Shown here: piece after piece, positions 1 to 8,318 of the stretch
Numbering within the stretch: position 1 is the first letter of the stretch
Layout: the number at the start of each line of letters is the position of its first letter
DNA from: Chryseobacterium oryzae
GTDB lineage: Bacteria; Bacteroidota; Bacteroidia; Flavobacteriales; Weeksellaceae
NCBI RefSeq assembly: GCF_022811665.1
Contig: NZ_CP094529.1
Span: 1,302,001-1,366,000 of the forward strand
Reading direction: 5' to 3'
Length of the DNA: 64,000 nt
Made by a program: the position numbers and the translations under genes
Notes under the pieces: model-generated
What the model saw: only the letters and a program-made list of their open reading frames with translations
What the model was told of the DNA's origin: nothing
The model's database searches: none

Positions 1-12
1 TGATCTTGGCAT
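1..12 (-). CDS. rplT: 50S ribosomal protein L20, N-terminal fragment (cut by window edge)
   Basis: Only the first four codons are inside the window. Read on the minus strand they are ATG CCA AGA TCA, giving M-P-R-S, the usual start of L20. Position supports this: infC-rpmI-rplT is the standard order, and this start lies 116 bases downstream of the rpmI stop. L20 binds 23S rRNA early in large-subunit assembly. The identification rests on four residues plus gene order. No ribosome binding site is evident. Confidence 0.8.
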
Positions 13-128
13 AATTTAAATTGTTTTTTTGAAAAGGGCGGCAACACTGTTGCTCTTTGGTGCACCGTTTCAGGGTTAAAATGTTGAATTTTTTTAATTC
101 TTATAAACCGGATAAAGATTTATAAAAA

Positions 129-326
129 CTACTTAATTGCTAATTGACGTTGAACGCTTTTCTCATCCACTTTAGCTACATAAGAAGTAGTAGTAAGATT
201 TCTCTTCTGCTTAGTTTCTTTTTTAGTTAAGATGTGGCTTTTGTAAGCGTTTTTTCTTTTGATTTTACCAGTTCCGGTAAGAGCAAAACGTTTCTTAGCA
301 CCTGATTTCGTTTTTAATTTTGGCAT
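129..326 (-). CDS. rpmI: 50S ribosomal protein L35
   Basis: A 65-residue, very basic protein beginning [14 protein letters not shown], the conserved L35 N-terminus, with the [12 protein letters not shown] segment that is also typical. It is a structural protein of the large ribosomal subunit. It is the third gene of a minus-strand thrS-infC-rpmI-rplT series. The gap from infC is unusually long, about 360 bases, because a repeat element sits in it. The length is normal for the family and the ATG start is unambiguous. Confidence 0.97.
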   Translation of the reverse strand: MPKLKTKSGAKKRFALTGTGKIKRKNAYKSHILTKKETKQKRNLTTTSYVAKVDEKSVQRQLAIK

Positions 327-434
327 TGTTTGCTTTTTTATGTTTTTGTTATCAATATTATTTTAAATGTAGCAATTTATCAATTTACCAATAATTTTTA
401 CATTGGTACATTATTATATTGTTACATTGATTAT

Positions 435-561
435 GGCGTGTCCCTCACTCGTTCATTCCGCTACGCTGCATTCACTCATTCGGGTCGGGCTATTCACTGT
501 AAGTCCTCGCTCCAAGGCATTTCCTTTTTTGCTGTGGGCTTTTCGTTACTATCCCTCACGC
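435..561. repeat. GC-richer dispersed-type repeat between infC and rpmI
   Basis: A roughly 127-base block clearly richer in G and C than its AT-rich surroundings. It is bounded by GGCGTG on the left and CACGC on the right, which form short terminal inverted repeats, and TCCCTCAC or CCCTCACG occurs near both ends. Internally it has imperfect short repeats such as TTCATTC, TTCACTCATTC and the pair GGGTCGGGC. I recognise the style (GCGTGAGGGAT at one end, GCCCGACCC in the middle, GGACACGCC at the other) as a dispersed intergenic element common in flavobacterial genomes. That identification is from memory and unchecked. The two frames open across it are not convincing genes. Confidence 0.6.
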
Positions 562-687
562 AATAATTGCGACTGCAAAATTACAAAAAATAATAATACG
601 AAAAGAGACTTTCATAGAAAATCTCTTTTGTTTATCGTAAATCATCAGAATAAAAAATGAATTTAATTCTGATAATAGATTATAAAA

Positions 688-1248
688 TTATTTAGCCGGT
701 TTTTTAGGACTCATCATCATAATCATTCTTTTACCTTCAAGCTTAGGAAGTTGGTCTACTTTACCTACTTGCTCCAGTTCCTGAGCCAATTTCAAAAGTA
801 AAATTTCTCCCTGATCCTTAAAGATGATAGAACGTCCTTTAAAAAATACATACGTTTTCAGTTTAGAACCTTCTTCTAAAAACTTTTCAGCATGTTTTTT
901 CTTAAATTCATAATCGTGATCATCAGTCTGAGGTCCGAAACGAATTTCTTTTACGACTACTTTTACCTGTTTAGCTTTAAGCTCTTTTTGTTTTTTCTTC
1001 TGCTCGTACAAAAACTTTTTATAGTCTAGTACTCTTGCAATAAAAGGCTCTGCCTTATCTGAAATGACAACCAGATCCAGTTCCTGCTCTTTAGCAATTT
1101 GTCTTGCCTTATCGATAGGGTATACACCTGGTTCTACATTATCTCCCACCAAACGAAGTTCTCTTACTCGGATCTTATCGTTAATCATGTGAGCGTCCTC
1201 TTGTTGTGGACGTCTCTGTGGGCCTCTGTTGTTAAATCTTTGTGCTAT
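688..1248 (-). CDS. infC: Translation initiation factor IF-3, probable ATA start
   Basis: IF-3 binds the 30S subunit and monitors start-codon and initiator-tRNA selection. The body beginning [15 protein letters not shown] is the classic N-terminal domain, followed by a lysine-rich linker and the C-terminal domain ending in MMMSPKKP. An in-frame extension runs 20 codons upstream of the first ATG (position 1188), without stops, to an ATA codon at 1248. It reads [13 protein letters not shown], the arginine/proline-rich lead-in seen in Bacteroidota IF-3. I therefore place the start at ATA, giving 186 residues. Rare AUU or AUA starts are established for infC as an autoregulatory device. It follows thrS by 95 bases. 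If ATG 1188 were used the protein would be 166 residues. Confidence 0.93.
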   Translation of the reverse strand: MAQRFNNRGPQRRPQQEDAHMINDKIRVRELRLVGDNVEPGVYPIDKARQIAKEQELDLVVISDKAEPFIARVLDYKKFLYEQKKKQKELKAKQVKVVVKEIRFGPQTDDHDYEFKKKHAEKFLEEGSKLKTYVFFKGRSIIFKDQGEILLLKLAQELEQVGKVDQLPKLEGKRMIMMMSPKKPAK

Positions 1249-1343
1249 TGTATTAAATTTTATTGGTTAATCTTTGTTCATTAGATTGGCTAAAAAAATA
1301 ACCAATCATTTTTTATTTTTATTGGAGAAATTTCATTTAGAAA

Positions 1344-3281
1344 TTATGCTCCAAATTCAAATCCTGTTTTTGAAGCTTCTTTAAAATAAGTAACAAAATC
1401 TTCTATTTTCATTACTCCTAAATCTCCTTCACCACGTCTTCTAACAGAAATTGTGCCATCCTTTTCCTCATTTTCTCCTACTACAAGCATAAATGGAATC
1501 TTCTTTAATTCGGCATCACGAATCTTTTTACCAGTTTTTTCGTTTCTGTCGTCAATTAATCCGCTAATATCGTGATTTTCTAAAAGTTGTGAAACTTTTT
1601 TAGAATAATCTACATATTTTTCGCTAATCGGAAGAATAATAAACTGATCCGGAGCCAGCCATAATGGGAAATCTCCAGCCGTATTTTCTATTAAAATGGC
1701 TATAAAACGTTCCATAGATCCGAATGGTGCTCTGTGAATCATCACCGGTCTATGTTTTTCATTGTCGTTTCCTGTGTATGTTAAATCAAATCTTTCAGGT
1801 AAGTTATAATCCACCTGAATAGTTCCCAACTGCCACTTTCTTCCCAAAGCATCTTTCACCATGAAATCTAGCTTAGGACCGTAGAAAGCAGCTTCACCAT
1901 ATTCAGTTACGGTATTAAGACCTTTTTCTGTAGCAGCTGTTACAATTGCATTTTCAGCTTTTTCCCAATTTTCATCAGATCCAATGTACTTTTCTTTATT
2001 TTCAGGATCTCTTAAAGAAATCTGAGCCGTAAAGTCAGCAAATCCAAGAGAACCAAATACATAAAGAACCAAATCAATAGTTTTTTTAAACTCATCCATC
2101 AACTGATCCGGAGTACAGAATAAATGGGCATCATCCTGAGTAAATCCTCTTACTCTGGTTAAACCATGAAGCTCACCACTTTGTTCGTATCTGTAAACAG
2201 TACCGAATTCAGCATATCTTTTTGGCAAATCTTTATAGCTCCACTGTGAGGTTTTATAAATTTCGCAGTGATGTGGACAGTTCATCGGCTTCAGCATAAA
2301 TTCTTCTCCTTCATTTGGAGTTTTTATTGGCTGAAAACTGTCAGCTCCATATTTATCCCAGTGTCCTGAAGTAACATAAAGCTGTTTTGCTCCGATATGT
2401 GGAGTCATTACAAACTCATATCCTGCTTTTTTCTGAGCTTCGGAAAGAAAATTTTCCAGTTTTTTTCTCAATGCAGTACCTTTAGGAAGCCAAAGAGGTA
2501 ATCCTTGTCCTACTTTTTCTGAAAATGCAAAAATACCAAGTTCTTTACCCAGTTTTCTGTGATCTCTTCTTTTTGCTTCTTCTAATCTTTCAAGATATTC
2601 TGTAAGATCTTTTTGTTTAGGAAAAGATATACCGTAAACTCGTGTTAACTGAGGATTATTCTCATTTCCTCTCCAATAAGCACCCGCAGCATTTAAAACT
2701 TTAAAAGCTTTTACAATTCCTGTATTCGGAATGTGACCGCCACGACAGAGATCTGTAAAGTTGTCATGGGTTACAAAAGTAATTTCGCCATCATTCAGAT
2801 TAGAAATTAATTCTACTTTATAAGGATTATCGGCATATGTTTTTAATGCTTCTTCTTTAGAAACAGGATATAATGAAAAAGTTGATCCTTTTTTAGCGTT
2901 TTCTAAAACTTTCTTTTCAATTTTTTCAAAATCTTTTTCAGATAAACTCTCGTCTCCGAAATCTACATCGTAATAAAAACCATTTTCAATTGCCGGACCG
3001 ATAGTTAATTTAGCATTTGGATAAAATTCTAGGATAGCCTGCGCCAAAAGGTGGGCAGAAGAATGCCAGAAAGCTTTCTTGCCAAGATCATCATTCCAAG
3101 TCAGAAGCTGTACCGTAGAATCTGTGGTGATAGGTGTGGTGGTTTCTACTTGTGTACCGTTTACAACTGCGGAAATGGTATTTCTAGCCAATCCCTCGCT
3201 AATAGATTTTGCCACATCTAAAGGAGTAACTTCTCCTTCAAATTCTCGGACGCTTTGGTCTGGAAGTGTAATTTTTATCAT
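1344..3281 (-). CDS. thrS: Threonine--tRNA ligase
   Basis: A class II aminoacyl-tRNA synthetase that charges tRNA-Thr, 645 residues, normal length. An N-terminal TGS domain (about 1-62) is followed by the editing domain with H73-x3-H77 and the C179-x3-H183 pair. The catalytic core has zinc-ligand C335 in MNCPHH, the motif 2 arginine in TVYRYE, and the C-terminal anticodon-binding domain from about residue 540. It is the first gene of the translation operon, with infC and rpmI downstream. A TAnnTTTG promoter element lies just upstream and a hairpin insulates it from the preceding operon. Confidence 0.98.
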   Translation of the reverse strand: MIKITLPDQSVREFEGEVTPLDVAKSISEGLARNTISAVVNGTQVETTTPITTDSTVQLLTWNDDLGKKAFWHSSAHLLAQAILEFYPNAKLTIGPAIENGFYYDVDFGDESLSEKDFEKIEKKVLENAKKGSTFSLYPVSKEEALKTYADNPYKVELISNLNDGEITFVTHDNFTDLCRGGHIPNTGIVKAFKVLNAAGAYWRGNENNPQLTRVYGISFPKQKDLTEYLERLEEAKRRDHRKLGKELGIFAFSEKVGQGLPLWLPKGTALRKKLENFLSEAQKKAGYEFVMTPHIGAKQLYVTSGHWDKYGADSFQPIKTPNEGEEFMLKPMNCPHHCEIYKTSQWSYKDLPKRYAEFGTVYRYEQSGELHGLTRVRGFTQDDAHLFCTPDQLMDEFKKTIDLVLYVFGSLGFADFTAQISLRDPENKEKYIGSDENWEKAENAIVTAATEKGLNTVTEYGEAAFYGPKLDFMVKDALGRKWQLGTIQVDYNLPERFDLTYTGNDNEKHRPVMIHRAPFGSMERFIAILIENTAGDFPLWLAPDQFIILPISEKYVDYSKKVSQLLENHDISGLIDDRNEKTGKKIRDAELKKIPFMLVVGENEEKDGTISVRRRGEGDLGVMKIEDFVTYFKEASKTGFEFGA

Positions 3282-3305
3282 TGTTAACTAAAAAATTTTA
3301 AGATG

Positions 3306-3313
3306 CAAAAATA
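3306..3313 (-). promoter_or_regulatory. Probable -7 element (TATTTTTG) for thrS operon
   Basis: On the minus strand TATTTTTG, a match to the Bacteroidota TAnnTTTG element, followed by C, lies 25 bases upstream of the thrS ATG. No clear -33 TTG stands at the ideal distance. It sits between the upstream hairpin (3339-3371) and thrS, where a promoter is expected. Confidence 0.5.
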
Positions 3314-3338
3314 CGTAAATTTTATATGTTTAAAAAAT

Positions 3339-3371
3339 ACAGAGCAGATATTTCGCTTAAAAATGCTCTGT
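3339..3371 (-). terminator. Hairpin terminator ending the 3.4-5.3 kb operon
   Basis: Arms ACAGAGCA (3339-3346) and TGCTCTGT (3364-3371) are perfect complements. T-rich tracts follow on both strands, with six T on the minus strand. It lies between the minus-strand operon ending at 3424 and thrS. Confidence 0.7.
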
Positions 3372-3423
3372 TTTCATTTTAAAAGTGAAAAGATTTTAAA
3401 ATAAACAAAAAAATACTAAGCTT

Positions 3424-3606
3424 TCACTTAGTATTATCTGTTTTTCCTGTTTTACCTTTCGAAGATTTCTGAACATCTTTTTTGTCTACGTCTGGCGGAT
3501 TTTGTTTCTGAGAAGAAGCAGGAATATCCCTAAAATCTTCGTTTTGCTTTTTTGTTTCAGCTGAATTTGCAGATTCTTTCTTTGGTTTATTTTCTTTGGA
3601 ATCCAT
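3424..3606 (-). CDS. Small hydrophilic protein of unknown function
   Basis: A 60-residue, strongly charged sequence rich in Lys, Asp, Gln, Ser and Pro, with no hydrophobic core, so probably disordered. I do not recognise a family. It is the last gene of a compact minus-strand operon, 11 bases after the DUF4230 gene and before a good hairpin terminator. That context makes it a likely real gene rather than a chance frame. There is no signal peptide or membrane segment, so it is probably cytoplasmic. Confidence 0.55.
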   Translation of the reverse strand: MDSKENKPKKESANSAETKKQNEDFRDIPASSQKQNPPDVDKKDVQKSSKGKTGKTDNTK

Positions 3607-3617
3607 AAGTTTGAATT

Positions 3618-4223
3618 TTAAAGGTTTAGAATACCAATTTTACCGGTTTGGTCTTCTATTTTATAATTCAAAGCCTTTGCCAAAACGAAGATATTATTCA
3701 GGTTTTCCATTAATTGGGTGCGACCTTCATTTCTAAGTTTATTCTGATCCACAGAGTTAATTGCCGTCTGCTTGGCTTTCTGTGTAACATTTTTAATATC
3801 TTTTTCTGAAATTCTATTGAAAAAAGAATCGTCCATAGACTGTATTTCAACACTTGGAGTGATTCTTATTTCTGCATTGGGAAGTTCTGATATAACCAAT
3901 TTTTTGTTAATTGAATCTACTTCAATTTTCATTTTATTAAGATCGTAAGAAACCTGAGCATCGGTTTTGGTATAAGTAATGATGCTGTTGCTCGTCATTT
4001 CCTTACCAAAAAATTCATAACTCATTTTTGTTTTCTGCATTGCGGAAAAATTCTGCTCCAAAACTACCATTTTGTTCATTTTAGAAATTTGGTTGGTAAG
4101 CAGATAATAATCTGATTTCTCTTTTTTCTCGCTTAAGCTGAAACACGATTTAAAACTAAAAAACAGGAGTAACATTAGTATAACTCCTGCAAAAAACGGT
4201 AATAAAATTTTTAAATTTCTCAA
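3618..4223 (-). CDS. DUF4230 domain membrane-anchored protein
   Basis: A 201-residue protein with one N-terminal membrane anchor (about residues 5-27), followed by a soluble domain that I assign to DUF4230 from its overall pattern: a lysine-rich strand region, then alternating strands around VVLEQNFSAMQKTKMSYEF, and a C-terminal helix with KAKQTAINSVDQNKLRNEG. The function of this family is not known. The start overlaps the stop of the thioredoxin-like gene by four bases, so the two are translationally coupled. The soluble part probably faces the periplasm. Confidence 0.7.
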   Translation of the reverse strand: MRNLKILLPFFAGVILMLLLFFSFKSCFSLSEKKEKSDYYLLTNQISKMNKMVVLEQNFSAMQKTKMSYEFFGKEMTSNSIITYTKTDAQVSYDLNKMKIEVDSINKKLVISELPNAEIRITPSVEIQSMDDSFFNRISEKDIKNVTQKAKQTAINSVDQNKLRNEGRTQLMENLNNIFVLAKALNYKIEDQTGKIGILNL

Positions 4224-4792
4224 TTTTCTTTTTTAAATATTTCTTTAATAACCGATCTGTCGTCTTTTTTTAAGATTTCTACAAGATCTCTTTCTATGTA
4301 TCCTGTAGTCGGCATTTCAATGATTCTTCCAATTTCCTTGCCATATTTTTCTACAATAATGGTAGGAACTTTCTGGATGTTATATTTCACTTCATCTCCC
4401 GTTGGAGATTCTTTTTTTCTGTTTACAGCAATAATGGTGAGTCTTGAATCTGGATATTTCAATTCATCCAAAATTTTCATCAGCCTAGGGAAATCTCTGT
4501 GAGAATCTTCGCACCAAGTTCCCATGAACACAATAAGATTATAAGAATTGAATTTATCTTTTCTAAGCTCGCTCACTGCTTTTTGATCCAAAGCATATTC
4601 GTTAAACTCTTTCTGATACCAATCTGCATAAGGCTCTTTGGTAAATTGATCTTTTAACTGATGACCAAGAAGCATTTTTCCATCTGCGGTAGTTTCTACT
4701 TCACGGTTAACTACTAATTTCTGAGCATTGAACTCCTGTAGAGAAATTGCCAAAACAGACAGTGCAATAATTCGGGTAATAACTTTTTTCAT
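4220..4792 (-). CDS. Exported thioredoxin-fold protein with a single active-site cysteine
   Basis: A 190-residue protein with a signal peptide (MKKVITRIIALSVLAIS, cleavage probably near NAQK) and a thioredoxin fold. The active-site position reads W93-C94-E-D-S97, so the usual second cysteine of CxxC is replaced by serine. The cis-proline loop KVPT (P143) is intact. A monothiol site cannot do ordinary dithiol oxidoreduction, so a role as a reductase of mixed disulfides, a binding protein, or a peroxide/thiol sensor is inferred. It sits between a pyrophosphohydrolase gene (one base upstream) and DUF4230 (4-base overlap). Confidence 0.8.
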   Translation of the reverse strand: MKKVITRIIALSVLAISLQEFNAQKLVVNREVETTADGKMLLGHQLKDQFTKEPYADWYQKEFNEYALDQKAVSELRKDKFNSYNLIVFMGTWCEDSHRDFPRLMKILDELKYPDSRLTIIAVNRKKESPTGDEVKYNIQKVPTIIVEKYGKEIGRIIEMPTTGYIERDLVEILKKDDRSVIKEIFKKEN

Positions 4793-4793
4793 T

Positions 4794-5261
4794 TTAGTTT
4801 TCTATTATTGATTTTAAATCTGCCGGAGAATAATATTTGTTTTTCAAAACCTTATGATCGGATTTTCGGTAAACATTGAATTTTTCTCCAGATTTTTCAT
4901 AAAAAGATTCTACACCTTTTTCTTTATAAAATTCTACAGTTTCCTGTGCCTGTTCTTCTGTATCACAAGCTTTAGACATATTAGAACGCTGAACTTCGTT
5001 GAAGAGTTCTACAAATTTATTGCCAAGACCGAACTCTAGAACAGCTCCGCTTAATACATATTGCAAATCGCACAGTGCATCTGCAATTTCTACGATGTTA
5101 TGGTCTTCAATTGCCTGTTTTAATTCGTTTAGTTCTTCCTGAAGAAGATCAACTCTCAGATTGCATCTTTCTTTGGAAGGAATTTGTGGAGTATCTAAAA
5201 TTGGGGCTTTAAAAGTGGTGTGGAATTCTGCTACTTGGTTCAGGCTGTCAATTGTATCCAT
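4794..5261 (-). CDS. MazG-like nucleoside triphosphate pyrophosphohydrolase family protein
   Basis: A 155-residue all-alpha protein. The first half carries the metal-binding pattern of the all-alpha NTP pyrophosphatase superfamily: LLQEELNELKQAI (ExxE type) and, about 20 residues on, EIADALCDLQYV (ExxD type). The second half, rich in Lys and Tyr, resembles the C-terminal part of phosphoribosyl-ATP-pyrophosphatase-like housekeeping proteins. It probably hydrolyses non-canonical or surplus NTPs to NMP and pyrophosphate; the substrate is not evident. It is the first gene of a four-gene minus-strand operon. Confidence 0.8.
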   Translation of the reverse strand: MDTIDSLNQVAEFHTTFKAPILDTPQIPSKERCNLRVDLLQEELNELKQAIEDHNIVEIADALCDLQYVLSGAVLEFGLGNKFVELFNEVQRSNMSKACDTEEQAQETVEFYKEKGVESFYEKSGEKFNVYRKSDHKVLKNKYYSPADLKSIIEN

Positions 5262-5341
5262 GAAATATATTTAATTTTAAGCAAAGATAAAAAAATGAAA
5301 ACAGATATAAGTTTTGTAACCATTACTGTTCTTAAAAAACT

Positions 5342-5370
5342 GAAAAAAAGCTGCCAAAAAATGACAGCTT
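5342..5370 (-). terminator. Terminator after the aminotransferase gene
   Basis: On the minus strand an eight-pair stem, AAGCTGTC with GGCAGCTT (one G-U pair), is followed by a run of seven T. It starts nine bases after the aminotransferase stop. Confidence 0.75.
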
Positions 5371-5378
5371 AATAATAA

Positions 5379-6572
5379 TTATGCGAAAGGCAAAAGGAGT
5401 TCTTTAATACGCTTCATTGCTTCTTTTAAATCTTCTTCTGAAGCTGCATAAGAAAATCTTATGCATTCCGGACTTCCGAAAGAAACGCCTCCAACACAAC
5501 CAACATGTGCATTTTCTAAAATAAACATGGCGAAATCATCTGCATTTTTTATTTCGTTTCCGTTAAGGTTTTTTCCGATGTAAAAAGAAATATCCGGAAA
5601 GAAATAGAATGCCGCTTTTGGTAAAAGAACCTTGAAACCAGGGATTTCTTTAATTAAATCATACATTAAATCTCTACGCTTTTTAAAAGCATCAATCATA
5701 TAATGATATTCTTTAGGATCTGTTTTTAAGGCTGTTATAGAGGCTCTTTGGGCTACTGTATTGGCTCCGCTTGTCATTTGTCCCTGAATTTTTTCGCATG
5801 CTTTTGCAAGCCATTCCGGACAGGCAGAATACCCAATTCTCCAACCCGTCATGGCAAAAGCTTTAGACATTCCGTTGATGACTGCAGTTTGCTCATAAAT
5901 TTCCGGAAACTGTGCAATAGATGTTGTTTTTGTTTCGTAGTTGATGTACTCGTATATTTCATCAGAAATAACTGTTACCTGAGGATATTTAGCAATAACT
6001 TTTGCCAGCGATTTAAGTTCATCATACGTATAATATCCACCTGAAGGATTGCATGGCGAACTGAAAAGTACTGCTTTTGTTTTTTCATTTATAGCTTCGT
6101 CTAGTTGCTCTGCTGTAATTTTAAAATCAGTTACGTACGATGTTGGAAGCATTACGGATGTTCCGCCCATCATTTTTACCATTTCATCATAGCTTACCCA
6201 AAAAGGAGTTGGTAAAATTACCTCGTCTCCATCGTTGATGATGGATGCCAAAACATTAATAATTGCCTGTTTTGCTCCATTGGATACACAAATTTGTGTA
6301 GGCTTATAATCTAAATTATTATCTCTTTTTAATTTTTCGGTAATAGCCTGTCGAAGTTCAAGAAAACCGGGAACAGGAGAGTAGTGGCTGTAATTTTCAT
6401 TAATTGCATCAAAAGCTGCCTGTTTAATATTATCGGGAACATCGAAATCTGGTTCGCCTAATGTTAAACTTATTACGTCTATTCCGCTGGCTTTCATTTT
6501 TCTAGCCTTATTAGACATTACAAAAGTCTGAGAATATCCTAACCTTTTTACTCTGTCTGAAAGTTGATCCAT
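5379..6572 (-). CDS. Class I pyridoxal-phosphate aminotransferase, aspartate aminotransferase type
   Basis: A 397-residue fold-type I aminotransferase of subgroup I-gamma. Visible motifs are the substrate-binding N-terminus LTLGEPDFDVP, the cofactor contact SNGAKQA, N175 in CNPSGG, D in VISDEIYEY, the Schiff-base lysine K237 in NGMSKAFAMTGWRIGY, and the carboxylate-binding arginine near the end in CIRFSYA. It most likely transfers amino groups between aspartate (or aromatic/prephenate-type substrates) and 2-oxoglutarate; sequence alone does not settle specificity. It is monocistronic, with a terminator right after the stop. Confidence 0.9.
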   Translation of the reverse strand: MDQLSDRVKRLGYSQTFVMSNKARKMKASGIDVISLTLGEPDFDVPDNIKQAAFDAINENYSHYSPVPGFLELRQAITEKLKRDNNLDYKPTQICVSNGAKQAIINVLASIINDGDEVILPTPFWVSYDEMVKMMGGTSVMLPTSYVTDFKITAEQLDEAINEKTKAVLFSSPCNPSGGYYTYDELKSLAKVIAKYPQVTVISDEIYEYINYETKTTSIAQFPEIYEQTAVINGMSKAFAMTGWRIGYSACPEWLAKACEKIQGQMTSGANTVAQRASITALKTDPKEYHYMIDAFKKRRDLMYDLIKEIPGFKVLLPKAAFYFFPDISFYIGKNLNGNEIKNADDFAMFILENAHVGCVGGVSFGSPECIRFSYAASEEDLKEAMKRIKELLLPFA

Positions 6573-6768
6573 ATATAGTTTGTCTTTTTAACAAATATAT
6601 AAAACTTAGTTTGAAGTGAATAAAATGATTACAATGTAATTTATATAGAACAAGAAAAGTGCTTTTTTATCACTAATAAAGGCATTTTTTATTTGTGCTT
6701 AATCTTTAAAACTACATCAGATTTCTGAATTTTTTTATGATTTTATTGCATCATTAATCTTCAAATAA

Positions 6769-6793
6769 AAAGCCGATTCTGAGAACCGGCTTT
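6769..6793 (-). terminator. Terminator after the LptF/LptG gene
   Basis: Arms AAAGCCG (6769-6775) and CGGCTTT (6787-6793). On the minus strand the stem is followed by TTTTATTTG. It starts three bases after the permease stop codon. Confidence 0.75.
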
Positions 6794-6796
6794 GTG

Positions 6797-8251
6797 TTAT
6801 TGATATCTTTTATGCTCTTTATCTTTTACGAAAAATTTAGTAATGGGTTTAAACAATGCCTTATATTTTTCAGAATCGAAAAGCTGAGAATCTGTAAGTG
6901 CTTTGTAAGTCATTAAAACACCAAATGGAAACAGAATAATATTGGGAAGCCATGCTGCAAGATAAGGATTCATTTTTCCTGCCCATGCTAAATTTTCGAA
7001 ACCTACATTTATGATGTAAAATATGATAAATATAATGATGGCGATAATTACCGGAACTCCCATTCCTCCTTTTCTGATGATAGAACCCAAGCTGGAACCA
7101 ATCATGAAGAAAATAATACAGGTAAAAGAGTAGGTAAGCATTCTCTGCTGATACAATATTACTTTGCTGAAATATTTCTTGCTGGGATCAATTTCACTAT
7201 CTTTTGTGTCGAGATTATTTTTAAAGTTTTCAAGTCTGGAGTAAGCGTTGGTAAGTGCCTGAATTTTATTGTCTTTTTTTAAAGTATCTAATTTATACTG
7301 CTGTTTTGTTGGTGCTTTGGTTTTACCCTGATCCATATAAGTAACCACCGAGTTTAGCTGGCTCAGCATTTCGTTACCTATCGTTTCATTAGTTACTTTA
7401 TTGAGTTTTTTTGTATTATCAATCGTTGTAAATAATTCTCTAAAAGTCTGGAATCTATAATCTTCTGTAATATTTTCCTTTTCAATTGCTTTATCTATTA
7501 ATTCGCTAATATCGAAATGGGTAATAAGAGTGTCGAATTTTGTTCCCTGATCGGGTTGTTTAAGGCGTACAGCATCAGATTTTCCGGCATAAGAGTCCTC
7601 AATTACATAGCCGTTATATAATATAAGCTGCATGTATTTTCTGTTTTTGGCGTTGGCAAATTTTCCTTTTTCGGCAACAATGGTTTGCTGATCGTCAAAA
7701 TTACCTGCTTTTTTATGAATAAAAATTCCTTCCAAATCTCTGCCTTCTTCTCCTTTAATTTTGTCAAATTTTACCATGTATCCCGGAAGCTGATCGATAA
7801 ACTGACCCGGAGTGAAATTTAACGCTGGTTTTGCTTGAGCAATATTAAAAAGCATATTTTTTGCTTTTCTCTGAAAATCCGGAATGATATTATTAGAAAA
7901 AACATAAAGCAGAATAGCAAGTCCTACAGAAACTCCGAAAAGAGGTGCCATAATTCGGGTAAGAGAAATTCCTGCAGCTTTCATTGCGGCAAGTTCATAT
8001 CTTTCTCCCAACTCGCCAAACGACATAATACTCGCCAAAAGAATTGTGAGCGGAAGTACCATACTTACCACATTCACGCCTAAGTAGAAGAGAAGTTTTA
8101 CAATCTGAAATGTTGTAAGACCTTTTCCCATAAACTGCCCAAGCTGAATCCAAATAATATTTACAATAAATATAAAAAACAGAACGCTGAATATGAAAAA
8201 AAACGGACCAAAAAAGGTCTTGATGATATATCGGTCTAATATTTTTAACAT
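6797..8251 (-). CDS. LptF/LptG family lipopolysaccharide export permease
   Basis: A 484-residue YjgP/YjgQ-family inner-membrane protein. Three N-terminal membrane segments (about 12-35, 55-80 and 100-125) carry the typical ELAAMKAAGISL coupling-helix motif. A large periplasmic beta-jellyroll region follows (about 130-385) and then three C-terminal membrane segments (about 395-470). With LptB it lifts LPS from the inner membrane into the Lpt bridge. Only one of the pair is present here, and I cannot say whether it is the LptF or LptG role. The LolA-like gene lies upstream on the same strand, so two envelope transport genes are adjacent, separated by a hairpin. The periplasmic region is longer than in enterobacteria, as is usual in Bacteroidota. 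Confidence 0.9.
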   Translation of the reverse strand: MLKILDRYIIKTFFGPFFFIFSVLFFIFIVNIIWIQLGQFMGKGLTTFQIVKLLFYLGVNVVSMVLPLTILLASIMSFGELGERYELAAMKAAGISLTRIMAPLFGVSVGLAILLYVFSNNIIPDFQRKAKNMLFNIAQAKPALNFTPGQFIDQLPGYMVKFDKIKGEEGRDLEGIFIHKKAGNFDDQQTIVAEKGKFANAKNRKYMQLILYNGYVIEDSYAGKSDAVRLKQPDQGTKFDTLITHFDISELIDKAIEKENITEDYRFQTFRELFTTIDNTKKLNKVTNETIGNEMLSQLNSVVTYMDQGKTKAPTKQQYKLDTLKKDNKIQALTNAYSRLENFKNNLDTKDSEIDPSKKYFSKVILYQQRMLTYSFTCIIFFMIGSSLGSIIRKGGMGVPVIIAIIIFIIFYIINVGFENLAWAGKMNPYLAAWLPNIILFPFGVLMTYKALTDSQLFDSEKYKALFKPITKFFVKDKEHKRYQ

Positions 8252-8268
8252 GCGCCAAAATTAATGAA

Positions 8269-8296
8269 AAAGCCACAAAGTTTTCTTTGTGACTTT
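8269..8296 (-). terminator. Terminator between LolA-like and LptF/G genes
   Basis: Arms AAAGCCACAAAG and CTTTGTGACTTT pair over 12 positions with one mismatch or wobble and a four-base loop. A T-rich stretch follows on the minus strand. It lies downstream of the LolA-like stop. Confidence 0.75.
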
Positions 8297-8318
8297 AAAT
8301 TTTAATATTTATTTAGAA

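Noticed and set aside
330..660. Two overlapping plus-strand frames across the infC-rpmI gap
   Set aside because: They run through the GC-richer repeat, have no family resemblance, and lie antisense to the translation operon. They are explained by the repeat.
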